NCBI GenBank assembly: GCA_022600195.1
Contig: JAHZKX010000061.1
Location: 52,284 to 116,283 of the forward strand
Direction: 5' to 3'
Origin: Planctomycetota bacterium
Lineage (GTDB): Bacteria; Planctomycetota; Planctomycetia; Planctomycetales; Planctomycetaceae
Length of the DNA stretch: 64,000 nucleotides
Both the position numbers and the translations under genes were made by a program. Within the stretch, counting starts at the first letter, position 1, and every line of letters begins with the position of its first letter. The notes under the pieces were generated by a model. The model ran no database searches. It had not been told where the DNA came from and saw only the letters and a program-made list of their open reading frames with translations. Positions 1-10,235 of this stretch are shown here, one piece after another.

Positions 1-1406
1 AGTTTCAGCTCGTCTGCTAAAGCGCGTACACGATCGAGATATGCTTCATTCAGCTTGGCAGGCGCCGGAAAATTCACTTCCATAGTCGAGGCTCCCCCCA
101 GACGTGTCTCGACAAAATCGAGCGACTTTACGATGTCACTTGATTCTCGAAAATTTTTACTGAAATCCGTTTCCACCTCCAAACGATAGAACCCACCTGC
201 CGCCAGGAAAACAATCAGTGTAGATACTCCCAATAATAGTTTGGGAAATTGTTCTGTGGCGACACAGATTTTTTTCAGGTATCGCTCAAGGCCACGTTCC
301 GAAGAATGTTTGCGTGGTGCACTCAAATAACCTAATGAGATACCACCCGGAAGCAATACTGTTGCCGCCAGAAGCACCATCATCGTACCGATGGCCATCA
401 TAATTCCAAAACTTCTGACCGGAGCTATTTCACTTGAAAGCAACGATGTGAAACCGGCAGCCGTCGTGGCACACGTCCAGAAAATTGCCGGTAACAGTTC
501 CACCATGGTCTGACGAATGGCACGAGGACGTGAAATATTATTCCGCTGCAATTCCTGAAAGTGGACAGCAACATGTGCCACTGTCGCAATACCGATGATC
601 GTCACAAGGGAATTCAGCATGGAACTAACCATACTCAATTGAAAATTCCCCAATACCAAAATGGCTTCCGTCCACAAGATAGAACAGATCACGACCAATA
701 AGGGCAGCATGACCCAATGCAATCTTCGGAACAACAGAAATAGAACTAAAGCCAAAAGGCTGAGCGAAACTTTAAAAAGTACATCTCCGTCTTCCTCTAC
801 ATAGCGGAACATATCATGTACTTGCACAGGTTCACCGACAACATAAGCCTTCGGCGTATGTGCTTTCGCTAAATTGCGAATCCGCCGAAAGGTTTCGGCG
901 CGGGGAATGGGAGCTTCTTCTTCAGGTAATAATCGCAGAACAATGGCTGTAGTTTGCGAGTCTTCGCCAATCAATATTCCTCGAAAGAGTTCCGTTAATT
1001 CATCTTTTTTTCGTCGAAGGAGGATACGGAGAAAAATATTCAACTCGGGAGGCGAAAGTGCATCTGCTAGATTTTGGGTGACTTCGGCATTCAAGCCCGG
1101 TACTTCGCTTAATTCCTGAGAAAACTCACGGACTTTATCCAGCTCTTCCTTTTCCAATAAATCGGGGGATGTATAAGCGACGAAGACAAGTTCATCGCCT
1201 CCGAATAATGATTTACTCTCCAGATAATCTAGCAGGTGCGGGTCATCTTTGGCGTAGAGGGATTCAATCGATTGTTCAAATGAGAGTTGAGAAGCCGGAA
1301 AGACGGCAAGCCCTGTGAAAATCAGGGAAATCAGCAGGAGAATCCATCGCAGGTTGTAGAGACGATCTACCAATGATTCAAGCCATCGCCGCGGGTGACT
1401 ACTCAT
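1..1406 (-). CDS. RND/MMPL-family transporter, N-terminal part (runs off window)
   Basis: The minus-strand frame starts at ATG 1406 and stays open for 468 codons to the window edge, so the C-terminus is missing. Residues about 18-37 form one membrane helix. A soluble loop of about 180 residues follows, then a block of hydrophobic helices including a stretch resembling the sterol-sensing-like core of RND/MMPL proteins (NSLVTIIGIATVAHVAVHFQ). A new helix then begins a second periplasmic loop. This helix-loop-five-helix-helix-loop order is the first half of an RND superfamily permease (MMPL/HpnN type), which exports lipids or hydrophobic compounds using the proton gradient. The substrate cannot be inferred. 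It is transcribed away from the glycosyltransferase at 1693. Confidence 0.85.
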   Translation of the reverse strand, partial: MSSHPRRWLESLVDRLYNLRWILLLISLIFTGLAVFPASQLSFEQSIESLYAKDDPHLLDYLESKSLFGGDELVFVAYTSPDLLEKEELDKVREFSQELSEVPGLNAEVTQNLADALSPPELNIFLRILLRRKKDELTELFRGILIGEDSQTTAIVLRLLPEEEAPIPRAETFRRIRNLAKAHTPKAYVVGEPVQVHDMFRYVEEDGDVLFKVSLSLLALVLFLLFRRLHWVMLPLLVVICSILWTEAILVLGNFQLSMVSSMLNSLVTIIGIATVAHVAVHFQELQRNNISRPRAIRQTMVELLPAIFWTCATTAAGFTSLLSSEIAPVRSFGIMMAIGTMMVLLAATVLLPGGISLGYLSAPRKHSSERGLERYLKKICVATEQFPKLLLGVSTLIVFLAAGGFYRLEVETDFSKNFRESSDIVKSLDFVETRLGGASTMEVNFPAPAKLNEAYLDRVRALADELK

Positions 1407-1692
1407 AAGGGAAGACCGTATCCTACTGCCGAAAGCAATTAATATGATAAGATTGAGCGCATTACTGTGTTGCTGAAAGTGTTCAAGCCCTCAGCTACAG
1501 CGAATCTGTCATCTCGGACTATATCTTAGTAGAAATGTGATTTCATCTCTGAGGGGACATTTTTTACGAGGTGTCCTTACATTCTATCTTGAGAAATCAT
1601 TAAAAACCGATCAAACCCTCCCCTTGTTTCTTCTCTCTCAGAGCTGCATACTTTAAAAATCTTCCCTTTCTGAACTGTACGGATACGTTTCT

Positions 1693-3054
1693 GTGATTCA
1701 AACAAGCCGCTCACATTTAATTTTGCTGCTGATTCTCATTCTGGCCGGTGGACTACGAATTGCCCTGGTCTATTTACAGAGCGATCAGTTACAGCAAGAT
1801 CGAGACGCCTATCTCGCGATTGCCGGGAATCTGGCGGTAGGTCATGGTTATTCATCCACCCCTGATCCAAATGAGATCCAGCCGACGGCATTTCGCCCCC
1901 CCCTTTATCCTGCTTTGATCTCCATACTTTATTTTCTTAACGCGGCTCCCCTCGGCATAGGTGTTATTCAAATTATTCTGGGAATTCTCACCGTCTGGTT
2001 AACCTGGCAGACAGGAAAACGTCTTCAAATGCAATGGGCTGCGCTCGGGGCTGCTGCCATTGTTGCAACGGACCCGATTCTGCTGCAATATACGGCTTAC
2101 CCCATGACGGAAGTGCTCGCTGCTTTTCTCACGAGTCTGTTGCTTTATCTGCTGGTAACCAGTTTGTCGATAAAAATCGTGTCTGGCGAAAAACAAGTGA
2201 TTCCTCCCCTGTTCTTCCGGACTGGCTTTGTCTGGGGCCTGGCTATCCTGTGCCGCCCAACCTATCTCGCCTTTTTTGGAATCTGGCTAGTGGTCCGTTT
2301 TACCGGTTCGCTTATATACAAACTCCACAATCGCAAATCCGAATCAATGAAGGAACGAAAAGGGAGCCCTGTAATGTATCTGGCTGCTGGTATTATGCTG
2401 GCCGTTTCCCCCTGGTTCATTCGAAATCTGGTTGTGTTTCATGCACCGATTCTTTCAACAACACACGGCGGTTATACATTGCTTTTGGGAAATAATCCTG
2501 TCTTCTATGAAGATGTTGTCCAAAAGCCCTGGGGTGCAGTCTGGTCGGGAGAAAGTCTTAGTGTCTGGCAAAAAAAACTGGAAGATCAAATCTCACTTCA
2601 GGTCCCCCCTCTGAAAACAGAACAGGAACGAGACCGCTGGATGTACCAGAGAGCAAAATACAATATCGCGGAGCAGCCAGAGCTCTTTGTGTCGGCATGC
2701 ATTCTTCGATTCAAACGATTTTGGAATCTATCCCCCCTTACCAGCTCCGCCCTCCTTTCGACACCGTTAGTCGACTGGGGCGTCGCCGGATATTACTTAG
2801 TGATTCTTTTTGGCTGTTTTTATGGAACTTTACTGGTAGTCTGGAATAGAGAGCAAAAGTGGGAACCATTCATCTGGCTAATTTTGAGTTTTACGGTGGT
2901 CCATCTCTTTTACTGGACCAACATGAGAATGCGGGCCCCCCTCGTGCCTGCGATTGCTCTTTTAAGTGTTTACGGTTGGTCTCAACTCGGTCGATTTTTC
3001 AAATTCAGCAGTACCGTCAACCACGACGCAAGTAATCAACGTAACATTCTATAG
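1693..3054 (+). CDS. GT39-type membrane glycosyltransferase
   Basis: 453 residues from a GTG start. The protein is almost wholly hydrophobic, with about ten membrane helices. After the first helix (residues 9-27) the first outer loop carries the acidic QQDRDAY motif (Asp36, Asp38), the usual position of the catalytic Asp in GT-C enzymes of the PMT/ArnT family (GT39/GT83). Such enzymes transfer sugars from polyprenyl-phosphate donors to proteins or lipids on the outer face of the cytoplasmic membrane. Donor and acceptor are unknown here. It is followed by a separate promoter at 3105-3134, so it is probably not co-transcribed with the LptD-like gene. Confidence 0.8.
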   Translation: MIQTSRSHLILLLILILAGGLRIALVYLQSDQLQQDRDAYLAIAGNLAVGHGYSSTPDPNEIQPTAFRPPLYPALISILYFLNAAPLGIGVIQIILGILTVWLTWQTGKRLQMQWAALGAAAIVATDPILLQYTAYPMTEVLAAFLTSLLLYLLVTSLSIKIVSGEKQVIPPLFFRTGFVWGLAILCRPTYLAFFGIWLVVRFTGSLIYKLHNRKSESMKERKGSPVMYLAAGIMLAVSPWFIRNLVVFHAPILSTTHGGYTLLLGNNPVFYEDVVQKPWGAVWSGESLSVWQKKLEDQISLQVPPLKTEQERDRWMYQRAKYNIAEQPELFVSACILRFKRFWNLSPLTSSALLSTPLVDWGVAGYYLVILFGCFYGTLLVVWNREQKWEPFIWLILSFTVVHLFYWTNMRMRAPLVPAIALLSVYGWSQLGRFFKFSSTVNHDASNQRNIL

Positions 3055-3104
3055 AGTATCACTTTACAATGCGAACTCTACTTGATTCTACCCACTAACT
3101 GTTC

Positions 3105-3134
3105 TTGACACTCTTCAAGAAATCGTCCTATAAT
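3105..3134 (+). promoter_or_regulatory. Consensus sigma-70 promoter for the lptD-like gene
   Basis: TTGACA at 3105-3110 and TATAAT at 3129-3134, both perfect consensus hexamers, are separated by 18 bp. The expected transcript would begin near 3141 and carry a leader of about 155 nt before the GTG at 3296. Confidence 0.7.
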
Positions 3135-3295
3135 CCGCGCCCATTTATCTTGGTTCAGCAGACGAAGTTAGTGCCTGCCAACCTCAATCCGTAATCCTCT
3201 ATTTGTTGTGACCTCAACAACGGAGGGTATTCCATTCAGATCATATCCCCTTCATCAGAAGATTGACCTACCCGGTTATCACTTCAGGAGTGCCC

Positions 3296-6200
3296 GTGTC
3301 GGGCGAGATTAATTCCGTCTCTCGGTATGTTTCGCGCACCATCTGGCAAGCCATTGTTTTATTAACAATGCTTGGCGGCATGTTGACAGATGCGCCTGCA
3401 CAAACCAGCTTCTTCGGTGCTCCCAAAGCCTCTTATGAGGAATTAGAATACGAACCATCCGAAGATGAACCAATAGAAGTTTCTGCCGAATACTCTCAAC
3501 AATGGGAAGAAAATTTTGTCGAGGTCTCACTTCTGAAAGGCAACTGTCGGATAAAACAAGGTGATGCAGTTCTCAGCGCGCGACAGATGGTCATTTGGCA
3601 TCGTAAAACCAGAAAGACAGAGCGAATTTCCGTTTATCTTGAAGGAGAAGTCCGAGTCGACCTCCCGGGAGAATCAAAGAATGAAAACAGTTTACTGGCC
3701 AATCTGATTACTCAAAAAGGGATGCAATTCAAGGTCAGGCGGCCGTCTATCCGAACTGTATCTGCTGATGATCCCTTTCTAAAGCGAGCTACACAAAGAC
3801 GTGGTATTCCCCACGATCACCAACTAAAACGAGCACAATTTATTGTCGAAAAGCCTCCTTTGGAAGGTCCGGAATTGAACCTCGCGCCGTCCCCGGAGCC
3901 AATAAGTGACTTTCGCAGAATCCGACTTTTTCCACGCAGTGCCGTCCCTTACAACGTACAAAGTTTTCCCTCAACACATACAGTTCCTCCCGAACAAATC
4001 TGGGTTATCACTGGAGGCGTCAACCTGTTGATCGATGGTGTCGAAGGTTTGGAAGTGGTTGATATGTCCGCTGATCGCATCATTATCTGGACCGACGGAC
4101 GTAACACACAAAACTTTAATTCTGAAATTCGTCAGTCAAAAGAAACTCCGTTCGAAATTTACCTCGAAGGTAATATCGAAATCCGACAAGGCTCGTACTA
4201 CCTCAAAGCCAATCGTGCCTTTTATGATGCCCGCGAAGAACGAGGAGTTTTGCTGGACGCTGAACTCAAAACACATCTTCCTGCACTGGGAGAAAACATC
4301 CGCGTCCAGGCCAGCCAAATCCGTCAAATATCAAAAGGTGCCTATCTCGCACAAAATGCCTGGGCCACAGGTAGCCAATTTGGAAAACCCGGCTATCGCA
4401 TTCAATCTTCTGATATCTTCATTGAAGATCGGTATTCCACTCCGTGGCTTGGGGCAGGCTCAAATGAACTGGACCCTCTCACTGGTCAGCCGGTTCCCCA
4501 AAAACGTGCCTGGATGACGAGTTCCAATAATACGTTCCAGATTGGGAACGTTCCTCTTTTATATCTACCTTACGTCACCAGTCCGGCGGAAGACATTTAT
4601 TTTCCGATCACTGGATTACGATTTGGCAACGACCGCATCTTTGGATTCCAGGTGGAAACTGAATGGGATATGTTCAAGCTGTTAGGGCTCGAACGTCAAC
4701 CGGGAACGAAGTGGGAAGGTCAACTGGACTACTACTCCTACCGTGGAGTCGGAATTGGGCAATCGGGAACTTATGAAGGTTCCAACATGCTCGGTTTCGA
4801 TAATATATTCAGTGGCAATGGGAAAATGTTTTATATTCACGATAGTGGGACTGACAACCTCGGTCTGGATCGTAGAGCATTGGTCCCTTCTACAAGAGAT
4901 CGATATTTTCTTAATCTGCAACACAGACAGGAATCTCCATTCGGGATGACTCTGACAGGAGAGGGTGGTCTGCTCTCTGATCGAAACTTTCAGGAAGAAT
5001 ATTTTGAAACGGATTTCGATAATGGTAAAGATGTGGAAACTCTGCTGCACCTTAAGCAACAGCAGGAAAACTGGTCTTGGTCGGTTCTGGGCAGAACCCG
5101 CCTGAATGATTTTTCGAATACGACAGACTGGCTTCCCAAAGCAGACCTGTTCCTGCTGGGTGAACCATTGTTCGGAAATCTATTGAGCTGGACTTCACAT
5201 ACTTCCGTCGGATATGGAAAACTGAAACCCGGAGCCCCTCCCTATAATCCGGCGCAAGATGTTTTTACACCCTTGCCTTTCATCGCCGATTCGCAGGGCA
5301 TCGTCGCTATGACACGGCATCAACTGGAAGCACCGTTTAATCTTGGGCCGATAAAGTTGACCCCGTATGTTATGGGGGAAGCGGCTTACTGGGAACAAGG
5401 GCTGCAGCAACAGAAAATTGACCGGTACTTTGGATCAGCGGGTGTGCGTAGCAGCATTCTCTTCGAGCGCATTTTCCCAGATGTTTACAATTCATTTTTT
5501 AACCTGAATGGTCTGGCACATAAAATGGCGTTGGAAGCAGATTATTCTTTCAGCGATTCCAGTGAAAGTCTGACTAACATCGCACAATACAATGAATTTG
5601 ATGACAATGCACAAGAGCGGTTCCGGCAAAGGCTGGTGATCAATACCTTTGGTGGTGTATTACCACCTCAGTTTGATCCCCGATTTTATGCCGTTCGAAC
5701 AGGGGCAGGTCGCGGCGTGACTGACCCTTATTATGAATTAGTCGATGATCAACAAGTGCTAAGACTAGCCTGGCGCCATCGCCTGCAAACTAAAACAGGT
5801 CCTCCCGATCAAATGCGAATTAAAGACTGGATGACATTAGATCTGGAGGCATCATATTTCCCCGATGCACAGCGAGATAACTTTGGCGAAGACGTTGGGT
5901 TGATCGGTGGACATTACCAATGGTTTCTTGGGGACCGCACAACGATGGCTGCGAATGCCTATTATGATTTATTCGATGGTGGGCAGGAACTTTGGGATAT
6001 TTCTCTCACCAGCCAGCGTACCAATCGGTTGTCAGCCAATGTGGCATTGCAGCAGATAAAAGGGGGCGGCGGCCTCGACAGTCAAATTATCTCTGCCAGT
6101 CTGTTTTATACCATGAGTCAAAAGTGGAGTGCTGGCATCGGCACTGCCTATGACTTGGGAGAACACATTAATCGCGGACAAACCCTTTCGCTCACCAGAA

Positions 6201-6349
6201 CGGGAGCCGACTTTCTCATGAGCCTGGGAATGACCTATGATCAAAGTACTGGTAATGCCGGCATCGGTTTAACGATTATGCCACGCTTTGGAAACTTCGG
6301 CACGGGGCTTGGTAATTTTTCCTCTCTATTCGGTAATGCTACTCAATAA
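3296..6349 (+). CDS. LptD/OstA-like outer-membrane assembly protein
   Basis: A GTG at 3296 is preceded by AGGAG at 6 nt and opens onto a signal peptide ending near DAPAQTS, so it is preferred to the upstream TTG at 3263. The mature protein has three OstA-like strand-turn-strand units (about residues 75-125, 235-270 and 288-340), each with a G-x-hydrophobic core such as LLKGNCRIKQGD and YLEGNIEIRQG. A long C-terminal region (about 420-1017) is rich in aromatic beta strands typical of an outer-membrane barrel. The layout matches LptD, which inserts lipopolysaccharide into the outer leaflet. At about 1017 residues it is longer than E. coli LptD (784). A DgkA-like gene follows after 14 bp. Assignment to LptD itself is inference; other OstA-domain barrels remain possible. 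Confidence 0.75.
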   Translation: MSGEINSVSRYVSRTIWQAIVLLTMLGGMLTDAPAQTSFFGAPKASYEELEYEPSEDEPIEVSAEYSQQWEENFVEVSLLKGNCRIKQGDAVLSARQMVIWHRKTRKTERISVYLEGEVRVDLPGESKNENSLLANLITQKGMQFKVRRPSIRTVSADDPFLKRATQRRGIPHDHQLKRAQFIVEKPPLEGPELNLAPSPEPISDFRRIRLFPRSAVPYNVQSFPSTHTVPPEQIWVITGGVNLLIDGVEGLEVVDMSADRIIIWTDGRNTQNFNSEIRQSKETPFEIYLEGNIEIRQGSYYLKANRAFYDAREERGVLLDAELKTHLPALGENIRVQASQIRQISKGAYLAQNAWATGSQFGKPGYRIQSSDIFIEDRYSTPWLGAGSNELDPLTGQPVPQKRAWMTSSNNTFQIGNVPLLYLPYVTSPAEDIYFPITGLRFGNDRIFGFQVETEWDMFKLLGLERQPGTKWEGQLDYYSYRGVGIGQSGTYEGSNMLGFDNIFSGNGKMFYIHDSGTDNLGLDRRALVPSTRDRYFLNLQHRQESPFGMTLTGEGGLLSDRNFQEEYFETDFDNGKDVETLLHLKQQQENWSWSVLGRTRLNDFSNTTDWLPKADLFLLGEPLFGNLLSWTSHTSVGYGKLKPGAPPYNPAQDVFTPLPFIADSQGIVAMTRHQLEAPFNLGPIKLTPYVMGEAAYWEQGLQQQKIDRYFGSAGVRSSILFERIFPDVYNSFFNLNGLAHKMALEADYSFSDSSESLTNIAQYNEFDDNAQERFRQRLVINTFGGVLPPQFDPRFYAVRTGAGRGVTDPYYELVDDQQVLRLAWRHRLQTKTGPPDQMRIKDWMTLDLEASYFPDAQRDNFGEDVGLIGGHYQWFLGDRTTMAANAYYDLFDGGQELWDISLTSQRTNRLSANVALQQIKGGGGLDSQIISASLFYTMSQKWSAGIGTAYDLGEHINRGQTLSLTRTGADFLMSLGMTYDQSTGNAGIGLTIMPRFGNFGTGLGNFSSLFGNATQ

Positions 6350-6363
6350 CAGGACTATCGACG

Positions 6364-6798
6364 GTGATTAAATCACAGGATACTCAAGTAAAAAAACGCC
6401 AGGAAAATTCTACAGCGCGCATCGTTACAGAAAAACTACGACCCGAGTGGAGACAACGTCTGGTTGACGCCGAACGTGGGATCACGTTTGGGATTCGCCT
6501 CGATAGCACTTTCTTCATTCACTTTTTTTCGGGAAGCGCTGTCATAGCCGCGGCGATGTTGCTGGGATTATCGGCAACACACTGGGCAATTATTCTTCTG
6601 GCTATGACAACGGTATTGAGCGCCCAGATGTTCAATCAGGTTTTGAAGTCCATCTGGAATCTTATCGGAAGTCATTTGCCGGCGGAATCACAGAACACGT
6701 TCAAGGCAGGTACTGCTGCAGTCTGCGTCAGTATCATGGGTTCTGTCATCACCATTGCAATCGTATTTTGTTCTGCCCTCTATCGTCTGCTCTTTTAA
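6364..6798 (+). CDS. DgkA-fold membrane protein, catalytic residues missing
   Basis: 144 residues from a GTG (AGGAC about 8 nt upstream), 14 bp after the LptD-like gene. Residues 36-144 follow the prokaryotic diacylglycerol kinase fold: an amphipathic N-terminal segment, then three membrane helices, with the family pattern GLS..HWA.ILLA at 68-80 and GTAAV at 116-120. Ungapped alignment with E. coli DgkA from memory gives Gln88 for catalytic Glu69, Asn91 for Asn72 (kept), Lys95 for Glu76, and Phe113-Lys114 for Lys94-Asp95. Most active-site residues are therefore lost. It may be a pseudoenzyme or a structural or regulatory membrane protein working with the envelope gene upstream. Function is not known. 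Confidence 0.65.
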   Translation: MIKSQDTQVKKRQENSTARIVTEKLRPEWRQRLVDAERGITFGIRLDSTFFIHFFSGSAVIAAAMLLGLSATHWAIILLAMTTVLSAQMFNQVLKSIWNLIGSHLPAESQNTFKAGTAAVCVSIMGSVITIAIVFCSALYRLLF

Positions 6799-6907
6799 TC
6801 ATAAATTGTAAGAACCAGATATCTCCCCTCCATTGCGAACCCAGATTCTATTGCAGATAATTGTCGTTCATTCCATTTTTTTGCCTTGAAAGACGGTGGT
6901 TACTGCT

Positions 6908-8221
6908 ATGAATGTGCTTCGAATTATCAGGTCTGTTTTGATTCTATTCATTCTTTGTCTGCTGGCCCCTGGTTACATGCAGGCAGAAGACCTGATTACA
7001 CCGAATCCACGGCTTCCCAAAACGACTCCCTGGGATTTGAAGGTTCTCAGTAAAGCACCTCAATTCGAATGGATCGATGAAAAATCGCCCATCAAATCTC
7101 TATTCTATCAGGGTCTGGACTATCGAGGAAAACCGACAAAAGTATTTGCTTATTATGGATTCCCGGATATACCCAAGACAGCCGATGCAACAAAACCACC
7201 TCGCTTTGCCAGTGTCGTGCTCATCCATGGCGGAGGGGGAACCGCCTTTCGCGAGTGGGTCGAGTTATGGGTAAAAAAGGGTTATGCAGCGATCGCCATG
7301 GATCTGGCTGGCTCCCGACCCATTGAAGGGAAAAATCCGCATGATCGAAAAAACAGAGTACGACTCAAGGAAGGAGGGCCGAATCAATCGCATGTAGAAA
7401 AATTTGGAGCAATCAAATCAGACAAATCAGAACACTGGTGTTATCACGCACCGGCGAATGCCATCCTGGCACACTCTCTAATAAGATCGTTTCCTGAAGT
7501 GGATCAAGATCGCACTGCCGTCACAGGCATCTCATGGGGTGGCTATCTGACCTGCATCGTCGCTGGGCTTGATAATCGCTTTGATGCCGCTGTTCCCGTT
7601 TATGGTTGCGGTTTTCTCAACAATCATTCCGTTTTTGAAAAAGCGATTAATCAATTACCCCCAGCAGATGCCAGACGCTGGATGCAACTCTATGATCCCG
7701 GTCAATATCTGCCTGCAGTGCAAGTACCCATTTTCTTTGTGAACGGCACGAATGACTTTGCATACTGGCTGAGCGCTTACCAGCGAAGCTACGAAGCGGT
7801 TCCTGAAACCACATATCGTAATATTCGTATTAAAGTCAATATGCGACACAGCCATCCGTCTGGTTGGGCTCCCAAGGAGATTTCAGACTTTATCAGTGAG
7901 AAACTCAATCATGCAGCGCCTTTACCTCTGGTTCAAAACCCTGTAATCAAAAACAAACAGGTAACTGCGAAATTAGCGATCCCGGTGCCAGACAAAACCG
8001 CAGCATTACAGCACACCCCGAAAAAAGTCAAATCTGCAGATCTAGTCTATACGACTGATGAAGGTCCAAACCCGGAAAGAAAATGGAAGACCATTCCGCT
8101 GCGGATAGAGGGAAGAAATATTTCTGGCACTGCCCCACCCGAAAATACGACCATCTGGTTCATCAATGTCACAGATGAAACAGGCTCCATGGCGTCAAGC
8201 CCACTGATGATGAACCTCTGA
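6908..8221 (+). CDS. Secreted alpha/beta hydrolase (acetylxylan esterase/dienelactone hydrolase type)
   Basis: The ATG at 6908 follows a GGTGG at 8 nt and begins a classic signal peptide (LILFILCLLAPGYMQAED). An in-frame GTG at 6896 is the alternative. The hydrolase core shows the oxyanion-type HGGGGTAFREWV, the nucleophile elbow GISWGGY (Ser in G-x-S-x-G), a likely acidic residue in VNGTNDFAYW and a likely catalytic His in MRHSHPSG. The C-terminal 100 residues look like a small beta domain. This is the architecture of secreted S9/acetylxylan-esterase-like hydrolases that planctomycetes carry in numbers; the ester substrate is unknown. It converges on the SNF2 gene. Confidence 0.75.
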   Translation: MNVLRIIRSVLILFILCLLAPGYMQAEDLITPNPRLPKTTPWDLKVLSKAPQFEWIDEKSPIKSLFYQGLDYRGKPTKVFAYYGFPDIPKTADATKPPRFASVVLIHGGGGTAFREWVELWVKKGYAAIAMDLAGSRPIEGKNPHDRKNRVRLKEGGPNQSHVEKFGAIKSDKSEHWCYHAPANAILAHSLIRSFPEVDQDRTAVTGISWGGYLTCIVAGLDNRFDAAVPVYGCGFLNNHSVFEKAINQLPPADARRWMQLYDPGQYLPAVQVPIFFVNGTNDFAYWLSAYQRSYEAVPETTYRNIRIKVNMRHSHPSGWAPKEISDFISEKLNHAAPLPLVQNPVIKNKQVTAKLAIPVPDKTAALQHTPKKVKSADLVYTTDEGPNPERKWKTIPLRIEGRNISGTAPPENTTIWFINVTDETGSMASSPLMMNL

Positions 8222-8242
8222 CGCAAAAGCCAATATCAAAAA

Positions 8243-10171
8243 TCAGGCGGCCGGTTTTTGGGGAACCTGGGGTGCAATTTTTTTCGTCACATCCCCTTTT
8301 TTCTGTTTCAGATCAAACAAACCGAAAATTTCCGCAGCGGTGAGACTTCGTGATTCGCTTGTCGTATCTCCCTCACCCAGAATGGAACGAAACAATTCCC
8401 GTTTTTGTTCCAGTACCATGTCGATCCGTTCTTCTATCGTGTTATTACAGATAAATTTCGTCACAATCACCTGAGTCTTCTGTCCGATACGATGCGCCCG
8501 ATTGATCGCCTGGTCTTCAATTGCTGGATTCCACCAGCGATCAAACAGAAAGACATAACCGGCAAATTGTAAATTTAAACCAACAGCTCCGGTTCCATAA
8601 CTCATTAATAATAAGTGCGAATTCGGATCGTTCTTGAATTGATCAAGAATCGGTTCACGCTTTTTAGTGGGAATCCCGCCGTGATAAACCAGGGTCCCAA
8701 ATCGCCCCAGTCGCTCGGCTATAAAATCCAAAGGCTTTGTCCATTGGCTGAATAAAATTGCTTTGCCACCACTGGCGGCAATTTCTTCCATATCAGCTTC
8801 CAGTCGATCCAGCTTGGAACTCTCTCCCGTGACCGGATCGAAATTCGTAATCTGTTTCAAACGCAATACCAACTCGAAAACGTGTTGTACTGTAATCGAG
8901 TCTCCCATTGCATTCAGCTGAATCACACCATCTTTCTCAGCAGTTTCATAAGCATGTTGCTGAGCCGGATTCAAATCCAGATATGCCGGGCGATCAAGAC
9001 GTGGTGGCAAATCTGACATCACCAGATCTTTCGTCCGCCTCAAAATAAATTCCTTGGAAAGAACCTGCAATTGACGCAAATCGGGAGTGGCCCGTGGTGG
9101 GATAATTTCCATCCATTCGAATAAAGAGGACATCTCTTCATGTCGATTTTCGATAGGGGTCCCTGTTAATGCCCAGCTTCGCTTACGCGGAATCAATCGC
9201 GCCATCTCAGCTGTGCGAGAGTTACGATTTTTAATCCGCTGCGCTTCATCAAGCACAACCAGATCAAACCTGGGGATATTTTCTTCTCCCATCGTTTCAA
9301 AATCACGCGCCATCGATTCATAATTCGCAACGAGTATCGGTGTATTCGGCATCTCCCAAATCATTTTGCGACGATTCGAGTCTCCTTGCACAACAGTGAC
9401 CGGCAATTCCTCGGCCCAGAACTTAAATTCGCGCTGCCAGTTGGGAATGAGCGGTTTAGGACAGAGCAACAAAATACGACGAACCTGACCACTCCGCAAT
9501 AGCAGACGAACGCCGGTAATAGTCTGCATGGTTTTACCCAGTCCCATTTCATCGGCGAGTAAGGCAGACTTTTGTGAAAACAGCCAGGCAATCCCCTCGT
9601 ATTGGTAAGGGAACGGTTCGAAAGGCAACAACAGTTCTTGCCCTGCCAGCCAGGATTGAAGAGGAGGCTGTAATAAATAAAACAGCCGGTCTTCCAGAGA
9701 CAGAGCATTTGCAGGAGGCCTAAGTCGAGTCGTTTTATTGCTGTCTGTATTTTCTGAACCGGTTACTTTCGGACCTTTTATTTGAGTTTTTTCGTCTTCG
9801 TTATCATTTTCTTCTTTCGGTGGAATAAACTCCAAGCCATCGGGAAAAGTCATACCAAAGGTCTTAATACGAGGTCGGGTCGGCTTCCACTTAGGCAGCA
9901 TGCCAGAACGCTCTAACAATTCGACCGATGTTGTTTCCAGATTGAACTTTCGACTGAGTGCCCCATTCATACCTGAGGCAAAAACAGAAGTCGATAACAT
10001 CAATGGTATCACATCGCTGTCGATTTGTTCTTTGAGAAGTTGTCGATCAGTTTGTGCAATGGGCGCTGCATTTGGAGCCATTGACTGAGGGAGAAAGTGT
10101 GGCCCACCCGAATGATTTGATACATTCCGAGTGTCTGTTTCACTATTCGAATTTGTTTCTGAATATTCCAC
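8243..10171 (-). CDS. SNF2/SWI2-family DEAD/DEAH-box helicase
   Basis: 642 residues from a GTG start. It has the full set of SNF2 motor motifs: Walker A in [12 protein letters not shown] (about 205-216), DEAQ box in [11 protein letters not shown] (about 305), motif III in LTGTPIENR (about 325), and the C-terminal lobe with [23 protein letters not shown] and the RAHRIGQ arginine-finger motif (about 557). These proteins translocate on duplex DNA using ATP and remodel bound proteins or act in repair and transcription restart. The N-terminal 150 residues are low in recognisable motifs, and no SWIM zinc domain is present. It lies 64 bp downstream of the 190-aa unknown on the same strand, so the two may be co-transcribed. 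No methylase or nuclease neighbour supports a defence role. Confidence 0.88.
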   Translation of the reverse strand: MEYSETNSNSETDTRNVSNHSGGPHFLPQSMAPNAAPIAQTDRQLLKEQIDSDVIPLMLSTSVFASGMNGALSRKFNLETTSVELLERSGMLPKWKPTRPRIKTFGMTFPDGLEFIPPKEENDNEDEKTQIKGPKVTGSENTDSNKTTRLRPPANALSLEDRLFYLLQPPLQSWLAGQELLLPFEPFPYQYEGIAWLFSQKSALLADEMGLGKTMQTITGVRLLLRSGQVRRILLLCPKPLIPNWQREFKFWAEELPVTVVQGDSNRRKMIWEMPNTPILVANYESMARDFETMGEENIPRFDLVVLDEAQRIKNRNSRTAEMARLIPRKRSWALTGTPIENRHEEMSSLFEWMEIIPPRATPDLRQLQVLSKEFILRRTKDLVMSDLPPRLDRPAYLDLNPAQQHAYETAEKDGVIQLNAMGDSITVQHVFELVLRLKQITNFDPVTGESSKLDRLEADMEEIAASGGKAILFSQWTKPLDFIAERLGRFGTLVYHGGIPTKKREPILDQFKNDPNSHLLLMSYGTGAVGLNLQFAGYVFLFDRWWNPAIEDQAINRAHRIGQKTQVIVTKFICNNTIEERIDMVLEQKRELFRSILGEGDTTSESRSLTAAEIFGLFDLKQKKGDVTKKIAPQVPQKPAA

Positions 10172-10235
10172 GTACCCGCCTGATCTTAAACGAAGTGCTC
10201 CTGATACTTTTCATAGTGCCCACATGAGAATGCTG

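Noticed and set aside
874..1119. Plus-strand basic 81-codon frame
   Set aside because: It lies wholly within the RND/MMPL gene on the other strand and has no recognisable feature.
8225..8275. A/T tracts flanking a GC core between convergent genes as a terminator
   Set aside because: The arms do not pair beyond the A and T runs; mismatches break the stem.
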